NCBI RefSeq assembly: GCF_014356525.2
Contig: NC_052507.1
Coordinates: forward strand, 44,456,022-44,520,021
DNA from: Nilaparvata lugens
Taxonomy: Eukaryota; Arthropoda; Insecta; Hemiptera; Delphacidae
Direction: 5' to 3'
Length of the DNA: 64,000 nt
Position numbers and translations under genes: made by a program. Each line of letters opens with the position of its first letter. Position 1 is the first letter of the stretch. Below, one piece after another: positions 56,090 through 64,000 of the stretch. A model generated the notes under the pieces. It was given only the letters and a program-made list of their open reading frames with translations, was not told where the DNA came from and did no database searches.

Positions 56090-57437
56090 CAGGGTGATTC
56101 ATAATTATGGTAAAATATTTTAATACGTGATAGTAGAGTTAAAAATGAGAAAAAAGTTCATATAAACATATTTACATATATCAATAAACGCGTAATTAGC
56201 GAGCTATACAGGATGAAAGATTTCGCCCGGAATTCAGTTCCACTGGTGAAATACACCGATGCTGAATTGTTTGGGGACTAGTTTTTCAAAAACTTATGCT
56301 GGATTCATATGGAAAAATATCTGAAAAATCGAATAAAACTAGTCTGGAAGCTGTAGTGTGAGTAGTTTTTGAGAAAAAAAGTTGAAATATGCGAAAAATC
56401 TAAGTAGAAAAACACAGACTTCTACGTTTGATGCCCAATAACTTTCTTTAATGACCAGTAAACAAATAATTTTTCGCAATAAAAATTGTAGAGAATTTAA
56501 TTTTGAAAAGAATGATGTGAGCTGAGTAAACTAAATTTGAATAAGAGTTGGATAAAATGTAAAGTGTCCCATTCCATACATTAAATGCATGTCAGCTAAT
56601 TTGGAGTTTGAATAATATCTAAGATTACCTGCCATTTTTTAAAAAGTTAACACTTAATACAAAAGCAAAGTGGAATGGTTACAAATAACTGGTTAATATA
56701 TTAAACAAAAAACACAGCGCGGCTACAGTAGGCCTAACTTACAGTTTGTTTTTTTTTTTTGTTCAACAGTGAGCTAAAATATTTCTGAAAATAATTTTCA
56801 GCTGATAATTTCTTTTAAATATTTTTTTTATTTAAAACAAAATAAAGCAGCTATTTTGGAACAGCTGTTCTTAAAACCAATGTTCTATTTGCAATCAGCT
56901 ACAACCTATGAGTTCTTAGTTCTCTCCTCATGAAACAGCAAATTTTGTGGTGTAATGTACTACATAAGAATACATTTTATCCAACTTTTATTTAAATTTA
57001 GTTTACACAGCTTACATCATTTTTTTCAGAATTAAATTCTCTACAATTTTTATTGCGAAAAATGTTTTGTTTACTGGTCATTAAAGAAAGTTATTGGGCA
57101 TCAAACGTAGAAGTCTGTGTTTTTCTACTTGAATGTTTTGCATATTTCAACTTTTTTCTCAAAAACTACTCACACTACAGATTCCAGACTAGTTTTATTC
57201 AATTTTTCAGATATTTTTCCATATGAATCCAGCATAAGTTTTTCAAAAACTAGTCCCCAAACAATTCAGCATCGGTGTACTTCACCAGAGGAACTGAATT
57301 CCGCGCGAAATCTTTCACCCTGTATAGCTCGCTAATTAATCGTTTATGGATGGATATATGTTTATAGGAACTTTTTTTCTTATTTTACCTCTACTATCAC
57401 GTATTAAATTATTTTACCATAATTATGAATCACTCTG
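56090..57437 (-). mobile_element. Internally deleted mariner-like derivative with TA duplication
   Basis: 1348 bp flanked by TA (56088-56089 and 57438-57439), with the same long inverted arms as the 51.4-55.1 kb element. Read on the minus strand it has the left arm, the promoter-like region and the first 24 transposase codons (ATG at 56633-56635, intact), then an abrupt join near 56562 to the right arm. It shows both true ends and so defines the family. Confidence 0.85.
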
Positions 57438-57439
57438 TA

Positions 57440-57859
57440 TAATTGGACGACCAGCATAAAATTAAATATGTTCGCTTCATTTTCTATATTGTTTAAAATA
57501 AGTCCAAAACAAATAAGTTACCAGCCTTTTCACAAATATGAATCGGTTTTACCGATTGAATATAGTGATCGATTCAAGGTCTTTCTACACTTTCCGAAAT
57601 AAATTAATGTTTTCAAAATACACATTGATGTGAAGCTTGTCTCTTTCTGAATTGAATCGCATATTTATATTTTATCAATACAGCGGTTTTTATGTGAGGA
57701 ATTGATATTTGACGCGGTGTTTTGTATGTAATTCTTATTGAAAGCCGGCGTTTGTCGTCCGAGAGGTCGGAGTTTGACGTAGGCTCATGCCATCTCATGC
57801 GCGTATGTAAACGCGATCGAGGCAACCTGCTATACCCTATCCTTGGGGTTTGCCTACAT
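57440..57859. other. WDR43 intron 3, non-coding
   Basis: No gene. The stretch up to the gypsy integrase end has no obvious LTR that I can define. Confidence 0.4.
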
Positions 57860-59405
57860 CACTATCCCCCCCTTGGGGATGTTGGTCTCCAACATCCAGA
57901 TTTCCCTGATAAGGTGCTAGACGATTAATGTGTGCAACCTTTGGTTTGGTTCTCCCTTCAGTTTTCTTAATCCTGTACACTACATCATTTATTCTCTTCA
58001 CAATGTAGTATGGGCCTTCCCATGCTCTTTATAATTTTGAGCAAACTCCTCTAATTCGCTTTGGGTTATATAGCCAAACGAGTTTCCCTTCTTCAAGTTT
58101 TGTTTCTGATGCTGCCAAATCATACTTTATTTTTAGATTAGTACTGTACAAATTTAGATGTTTTCTGGCGATTTCATGAATTGTTGAAAGATGATTTTCC
58201 AAATCAGCAATGTATCCCATCCGATTCTTTTGTTGATCTGGTGGTCTACCAAACATTAAATCTCCAGGGAGTCGAATCTCCCTCCCATAAAGCATTTCTA
58301 CTAGATTCCAACCAGTGCTCGGTGTACGGCTGAGCGGTAAGCCAGTAAAAATAAAGGAAGTTTCATATCCCAATTTTTCTGATCTGATGAAACTGATTTT
58401 CGTAGAAACTCTCCTAATGTCTTATTAAGACGCTCTACCATCCCATTGGATTGTGGATGAAGTGGGGTTGTATGTGTTTTTTTTATCCCTAACAATTTGC
58501 AAACGTCTTGAAAAACATTTGATTCAAAATTTCTGCCTTGATCACTATGTAATTCTAATGGCACTCCAAATCGACTTATCCAATTATCTATTATCATTCT
58601 GGCAACGGTTTGGGCCTCTTGATTTGCAATGGGGTATAATTCTGGCCACTTTGTGAAGTAATCAATAATCACCAACATATATTTATTAATAACTTTAGTA
58701 GTCACTGGAAACGGACCGGCTATATCCACAGCAATTCTTTCAAAAGGGGATCCCACATCATATCTTTGCATCTTTCCTTTGAACCTTTTCCCTGGTCCTT
58801 TACTTGCAGCACAGGTATCACAGCGCCGATACCACAACTCTATATCTGCTCTAGAATTGACCCAATAGAAGCGCTGCCGTATCTTCTCTAGCATCTTATT
58901 AGTTCCAAAATGACCACCAGAAGCTCCACCATGAATCTCTTCTAAGACCTCTGGTACCCTTCTATCGGGTATGACTTTTTGTAGAACCATAGAAAGACCA
59001 TCTGCCGATTCCCATTTCCGAAACAGTACTTCATTAACAACCTGCAAAGAATCCCACTGGGCCCAATAGCTCTTGTAGATAGCACTTCTATGTGAAATTT
59101 CAGCCCAAGCTGGTCGCTTACCCTCTTCTTTCAAAGTAACCAAGTCTCCAATGTTGCTGTCGTTGATCTGGTCTTTCCTGAGCATTGCATCACTCCAATA
59201 ATCGTCAGACTCTATTCTAATTGCATTCACTATCAGAGATTGTTTACTTTAAATTTTCTCACAATATTTACAGTCCTGAAGACATGCTCTCCTTGACAGC
59301 GCATCAGCATTACCATGTACTTTGCATCTTCGATGTTTTATAATAGAGTTATATTCATGTAATCGTTGCATCCACCTTGCTGTCTGCCCTTCCAAATTCT
59401 TGAAG
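57860..59405 (-). pseudogene. Ty3/gypsy-type pol fragment: RNase H end plus integrase
   Basis: On the minus strand, 59230-59405 reads the RNase H end (HGNADALSRRACLQ). 58301-59230 reads the integrase: an H2C2 zinc finger (HGGASGGHFGTNK with C-DTC later), then the DDE core with Asp in AVDIAGPFPV, Asp in LHSDQGRNF and Glu in NGMVERLNKTLGEF, all three present. A frameshift near 58325 moves to the frame 58029-58373 (VEMLYGREIRLPGDLMFGRP, KLVWLYNPKRIRG), a TAA at 58029-58031, and read-through continues WEGPYYIVKRINDVVYRI. No RT, protease or LTR, and no gag on this strand. A defective, truncated element. Confidence 0.88.
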
Positions 59406-60136
59406 TTGAACAAAGTTGAACCTACATCAATATTAGGCTATGTATTTTCAAGAATAGAAATCTCTACATAAAAAATGCAACGTTATGCATGCTAAATGCA
59501 AAAAAAAACACACTTTGAAATCAACAATTTAAAATCTAATTGTAAAAACATTACAAAACTATTCAGTAGAACTTCAATAAAACGTATGTAGGGGATTTAG
59601 CCGATTTCTCAAATAGCTACCAAGGTCTATAGAAACTAGAGTAACACAAAATGGCGATTTTGCAAAGCATCACGGGATCGTGTCATGACCTGGTTTTATA
59701 AACCTTGGAAGCTACAAGTGTTAAATTTGTTTTCATCTATTCAGTAAATTACGTCAATTTACATTGTTTGCCAAATTTTTACTTATTTATTTACAATGCA
59801 AATGACACTAATGTAATAACATTGGTAGATAAAATAATAAGGTAGTCCTTGTGCTATTTTTCTCCCAAATTTATAGGTGACAAAGTTTTTGTATATCATG
59901 TGATGTTACTTAATCACATGATAACTGTTTGATAATATAATAAGTTGTTTACTGAGTTTAGTTTGTTATCTACGTAAATAAAGATGGTTGCTCCAAATGG
60001 CTAAGAATTTATTAAGATATTTAAACATGGCACAGTCAAGGAATTGAACAGAAAAGGAGAATGATAACGACAGGATTGAGTAAGTAATAAAATTGGGTAA
60101 TTATCATATTTTTTTTTTTTTTCTTAAAAGACGATC
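59406..60136. other. Non-coding stretch before a gag ORF
   Basis: AT-rich. It may include the leader of the gag-bearing element, but I could not define an LTR or primer-binding site. Confidence 0.35.
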
Positions 60137-60637
60137 ATGGATTTCAACAAGCCAGAACCGTTAGTATGCAACGGGGAAAATGTCTCACAAAATTTCAAAC
60201 TATTCAGGAAAAATATCGTAAATTATTTTATAGCGACTGAGACAAATAAAAAATTCAACCAAATTCAAGTTGCAAGATTGAAGAACTTGTTAGCCAATGA
60301 AGCTTTGATTTTGTATGAATCGTTACAAGATGTGAATGAGCCAGAAACGGTAAAATCAATATTAAAAATATTAGAGAGCTATTGTTTACCAAAAAAGAAT
60401 GAGATCATGAATGTATACAATTTCATAGCTTGCAAACAAGAGGAAGGTCAATCATTTAATTCATTCTATGCAACTTTGAAGGGGCTAGTGACAAGATGCG
60501 AATTTGGAGAGCAAGAGAATAAGTTATTGAAAGCTATGATTGCATTGGGGTTAAGGTTGAAAGAAATGCAACAACGTGTGTTGCGAGACAACGCTCGGTT
60601 AGAGAAAATAATTTATATTGTCGGAGTATTGAAGTAG
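60137..60637 (+). CDS. Retrotransposon gag-like protein (166 aa)
   Basis: An uninterrupted frame, ATG to TAG, with the all-helical capsid pattern of Ty3/gypsy gag: FKLFRKNIVNYFIATET, ARLKNLLANEALILYESLQD and YNFIACKQEEGQSFNSFYAT, then LVTRCEFGEQENKLLKAMIA. This is the gag style of K02A2.6/Mag-type elements, which assemble the particle and bind RNA. It lies opposite in strand to the gypsy pol remnant, so they are not one simple element. The zinc knuckle downstream is in a separate frame, so the original gag was longer and has been cut by stops at 60635 and beyond. Confidence 0.75.
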   Translation: MDFNKPEPLVCNGENVSQNFKLFRKNIVNYFIATETNKKFNQIQVARLKNLLANEALILYESLQDVNEPETVKSILKILESYCLPKKNEIMNVYNFIACKQEEGQSFNSFYATLKGLVTRCEFGEQENKLLKAMIALGLRLKEMQQRVLRDNARLEKIIYIVGVLK

Positions 60638-60734
60638 GTGAAAAACATGAGAAGTCAATAAATGTATAAAAGTCTCGAGATGAAGTGCACCCAGTTTCCA
60701 AGTATGATAAAAGGAAAATAAACTCATATCAGAA

Positions 60735-60855
60735 GATTGTATGCGGCTATTGCGGAATGCAGCATGTAGAAGGTAGGAGCTGCCTAGCGTCTGGTAAAAG
60801 CTGTAATAAATGTGGTAAGATGAATCATTTTAGAAAAATGATGGCAAGGGAATGA
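60735..60855 (+). pseudogene. Gag zinc-knuckle remnant
   Basis: The plus strand reads IVCGYCGMQHVEGRSCLAS then CNKCGKMNHFRK before a TGA. The Cys/His spacing is that of the double zinc knuckle following gypsy gag. The final Cys of the second knuckle is missing. Separated from the gag frame by about 100 bp with stops. Confidence 0.75.
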
Positions 60856-60859
60856 GGCA

Positions 60860-61865
60860 GTAATTAGATAATATTTTTTTGTGTTGATTACTTATGTTGA
60901 TTGCCATAGATGCAAAATAATGATTAATTGTGTTGATTGCCATAAATGCAAATGATTACTTATGAATATTGATGGCCATTGAAGCAAAATATTATTGATG
61001 TTTGAATGATTTTTTTTTGTTTAATTATTAGAAGTAAAGTTTTGTCATGAAATGTAGTTTGTGTTTAGAACATTCAAAAGTAGAAATAAACTATAGTATC
61101 CAACAAACGATGGTTAATAATATTAAATATTTTGCTTTTTATAAATCATTTGAACAAAATTAAAATGAAAATTTTATAAATCTGTCTACATAAATAACTT
61201 TGAGATCCTAAATGAAACATAAATCAAATTTGAAATGTTATACTGAATGATAAATCATAAATGTGAAATACTATATATTTGAAATGTTATATTGAATGAT
61301 AATGAAATGCAGATATATGGTATTATGAAATGATTTTTAGTGGAAGACCAATTGTCTGAATATGTTGAAGTATGTATTGAAATTATTTTTTGTTGTGATG
61401 ATCTGATGTTTTTTGCAATTTTGATGATACAGGATGTTATAACATTAATGTAACATGTATTTCATTATGCTCTAAATTTTTAAGAATAGATTAAATTTTG
61501 TTATTTGAACAGTGAATAAATAGAAATGAAATTATTACTTTATTAAAATTTTTGTAATTTATGTCTCTATTGAGTTTGAGGAAACTTCAAAATTTATAAG
61601 TTGCTGACTGTATAATAAGATGTTCACAATAAATTTCATTTTTTGCTGATTACATACTTTTAAATAATTTTTAAGTGCATTAGATTGTATTTGTAGCCTA
61701 ATCAAATTTTTCTTTTTAGTTTATAAGCATATTAGAATAACAGGTACAGCGTGGACGTTAACTTCAAAATAATTATCGCATGAATCTCGAGATCTACAAA
61801 ACAAGTGAATGCCATGAAGAGTGTTAAGAACATTTGGGTGATTTTCGAACTGGTGTGACTCATTA
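60860..61865. other. AT-rich stretch, nothing recognised
   Basis: There is an imperfect local repeat near 60885-60980 (TGTTGATTGCCATA-ATGCAAA, about three times). No coding frame. Confidence 0.45.
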
Positions 61866-62008
61866 ATGAATGCCGACGCCAATGCTGACGCCAATGCCAA
61901 CGCCAATGCAATCACCAATGCTCATGCCAATGCCAACGCCAATGCTTACGCTAATGCCGATGCCAATGCCGACGCCAATGCTGACGCCAATGCCTACGCC
62001 TATTGCTG
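61866..62008. repeat. Minisatellite of ATGCCNACGCCA type
   Basis: A 12-base repeat (two 6-base halves, ATGCCN-ACGCCA) runs about 12 times with variants. In one plus frame it reads Met-Pro-Thr-Pro repeats, and in one minus frame Ala-Leu/Ala-Ser repeats. No stop-free frame extends into unique coding sequence. Confidence 0.88.
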
Positions 62009-62196
62009 ACTATGCAACTCAAACTTCTGCACTACTATATTACCTGGAGATAATTGCCATCCATGTCCAAGTTTGCTACTTTAAACTCAAATAACGGTCA
62101 CAGTATCATGAAAGAAACTGATTCAAAACAAAAAATCCTACCTAAATTAATCCTGTATGCTGAACTCTAAACCTTGAAAGCTGAAAATATCAAAAA

Positions 62197-62253
62197 ACCT
62201 AACCCTACCTAAGTTAATCCTCACCTAAGTTAATCCTCACCTAAATTAATCCT
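62197..62253. repeat. 17-bp tandem repeat, three units
   Basis: CTACCTAAGTTAATCCT, CACCTAAGTTAATCCT and CACCTAAATTAATCCT follow one another. A further relative lies at 62140. Confidence 0.8.
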
Positions 62254-62344
62254 GTACGCAGCGTCTCTCTTTTCCAAAAAATTCTACATTGTCATTTCAT
62301 TCTGAAATGTACACTGTATGTATGATACACAATTTACATGACTT

Positions 62345-62545
62345 TGAGTGAGCTTGGCATGTACCCGTCTACTACAAGCATGAGGCAATGCTAACAGATG
62401 TCACCTGTATCGAGCTTGGTATGCATCAGTCTACTACAAGCGTGAGGCCATTCTAATAGATGTCTCGTGTATGCAGATCAGCCCAACGCTACGTGTATTC
62501 AGATCAGTCCAACGCTACGTGTATTCAGATCAGCCCAACACTGGA
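62345..62545. repeat. Two adjacent tandem repeats (about 63-bp and 27-bp units)
   Basis: The phrase GAGCTTGG-ATG followed by CGTCTACTACAAGC and GTGAGGC occurs at 62350 and 62413. Directly after it, CAGATCAGCCCAACGCTACG with TGTATT recurs about three times at 62475-62545. Confidence 0.82.
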
Positions 62546-62549
62546 GTCA

Positions 62550-63540
62550 CACTTAACTGAAATTCATACTGAGTGCCTTAACGGACTGTTTTCAAAACTC
62601 GCATCAATAAAAATCAACTGCATCAACAGTGAAAGAAATGGACATTTTTAATTTATTGCAATTTTATATGAAAATTAAATGTAACAATTCATCAATTCAT
62701 TTAAAAATTCTGTTCAAAATACTAAATTTTTATGCAATAACAATTGAATTTTTCTATCTACTAAACTTATTTAAAATTTCAAGAACTAGGTATTCTTATG
62801 TATATTAAATTTTCTGTTGAAATAATTTACTTGAATCATAAAGTTAAAAAAAAATAATTTTGATATTCTACACTTTGAAATATTGTTTGGAAATGTATAA
62901 AAAATGCTATTGATGAATTTTTATAATAATTTTTAATTATAGGATGTCATGTATTGTTTTTGTAGAAAAAATTGTTCCTGTTCTAAAATTTAAAAATAAC
63001 AATTTCCATTTGTTCAATGGAAATTTTCTTTAAATTCTCAAACAGTAAATTTTTTTACGTCTGTGATATTATCTATTTGTGATATTAAATTTTTCTCGAT
63101 TAAAATCGAATCTTCAATTTGATTTTCAAAATATTAATAAAACTTTATAGCAAATATTGGTGTAATTGATATGTGGACTTGACTTTTCACCAAAAATTGA
63201 TCAGCTACTCAAATGTTGGACAACTTACTTTGACAAAATTCTATTTCTTAATAAATAATTCTAAACAACGTAAAGGGTAAATAACATTTCAAAACAGTTT
63301 TGAAATAAAGTTTTATTGAAAACAATAGATATAATGTTTGTGGACTTGTGTTCTTTGCTAGTTGACAATTATTGATGACGTGTTTATGCTTTGAAGCTCT
63401 AGGCACTTATCCCAGGTGTCTCTCTCAGGCGTTTCTATCAAGAGTGTATAAGGCTGGCTAATGTTTGGAGTGTTTGCTGTTGAAATTTTTCTAAATACTT
63501 GAAATTTAAGATGTCTTATTTGTGATCTAAATGTTTTTAT
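62550..63540. other. AT-rich stretch, nothing recognised
   Basis: Non-coding by eye. A polyA-like signal could belong to the minus-strand LINE to the right, but it is not resolved. Confidence 0.4.
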
Positions 63541-63545
63541 AAAGT

Positions 63546-64000
63546 TTATTGATGTTTATCTTTTTTATTAATGGCATTAATTAACCCTGGAGTAATCCAT
63601 GGTTTTATGGGGTTTTCCTTGTGTGGTATATGCATCTCATTAGAGGAAATATTAATAAATCGATTTAGTGTATCAACAAAGCAAGTTACCATCTGGTTTA
63701 CTCCAATATTTTCATTCTTGAAGTCGGTGAATAAGTTGTCCTGAGATAGCAATTCTTTAAGTTTATCGTAGTTTATTTTTTTAGAAGTAATTTTGTGATT
63801 TTTGTGTTTGTTTATGTTACCTACATATCCTAGATTGAGTGAAACTGAGAAGTGGTCAGTAATATTAGTCTTTAATATATTTCCTGTCCTATATTTGATG
63901 TTTTCATCTGTACTTTTGAGGGAAATATTATCTAGGCAGGTTTCAGACTTATCAGTTACTCTAGTGTAGCCAGTTATATAAGGTTTATATCCATTACTAT
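63546..64000 (-). pseudogene. LINE endonuclease C-terminus and linker, runs off the right edge (LINE 8)
   Basis: The minus strand is open from the window edge to a TAA at 63546-63548, more than 150 codons. It reads YTRVTDKSETCLDNI (end of the endonuclease), TNITDHFSVSLNLG (the catalytic SDH-type motif as TDH) and NPIKPWITPGLINAINKK (the EN-RT linker). RT would lie to the left but is not there after the stop. The open frame suggests a fairly young insertion; the start is outside the window. Confidence 0.82.

Noticed and set aside
57117..57335. Repeated frame beginning MFFYLNVLHIST (also minus strand near 53114-53299)
   Set aside because: It lies in the inverted arms of the mariner-like elements and is not shared as a protein by the transposase; chance frame in repeat DNA.
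61721..62094. Repeat protein of Ala-Leu or Met-Pro-Thr-Pro
   Set aside because: Minisatellite composition read in either strand; no unique coding sequence attached.

Overview
This is an AT-rich stretch of a eukaryotic, almost certainly insect, genome. It holds two multi-exon protein-coding genes with GT-AG introns, buried in many generations of transposable elements. The compositional style and the TE mix (jockey/CR1-like LINEs, DUF4817-type Tc1/mariner relatives, TTAA and TA MITEs) suggest a hemipteran. That placement is an inference; no marker gene proves it.

Gene 1 (minus strand, about 27582 down to 12152) is a RhoGAP of the ARHGAP19 family. I resolved nine exons whose phases all fit and which join into a 778-residue protein: RhoGAP domain near residues 90-300, then a long Ser/Thr/Pro-rich tail carrying many SP/TP sites. 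Gene 2 (plus strand, starting at 37811) is the 5' part of WDR43/UTP5, a WD40 protein of the t-UTP/UtpA small-subunit processome complex. Three exons (214 residues plus a partial codon) are visible; the gene must continue past base 64000. The two genes are divergent, with about 10.2 kb between their start codons.

Layout. 1-12.1 kb: no host gene; a decayed minus-strand LINE (about 3.2-5.9 kb), a perfect-looking hairpin and a TTAA MITE. 12.1-27.6 kb: ARHGAP19-like gene with LINE fragments and MITEs in its introns. 27.6-37.8 kb: intergenic, with a 200-bp tandem array of four copies, a Tigger-type MITE, a family of TA MITEs, a palindromic element, and short tandem repeats in front of WDR43. 37.8-51.2 kb: WDR43 exons 1-3; its 12.4-kb intron 1 is a nest of retroelements (a LINE within a LINE, and a tRNA-derived inverted SINE pair inside the younger LINE). 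51.2-64 kb: WDR43 intron 3 (still open at the window edge), holding a chimeric double mariner-like element, its internally deleted derivative, a Ty3/gypsy pol remnant, a gag ORF with zinc knuckle, minisatellites, and a LINE endonuclease fragment that runs off the right edge.

I found no operon, CRISPR array, functional RNA gene or clearly new host system. The most interesting material is TE architecture: a 594-bp inverted SINE pair with a 12-bp target duplication that cleanly splits a LINE endonuclease frame, and mariner-like elements with very long (about 550 bp) inverted repeats that contain two nested sets of CAGGGTGA ends.
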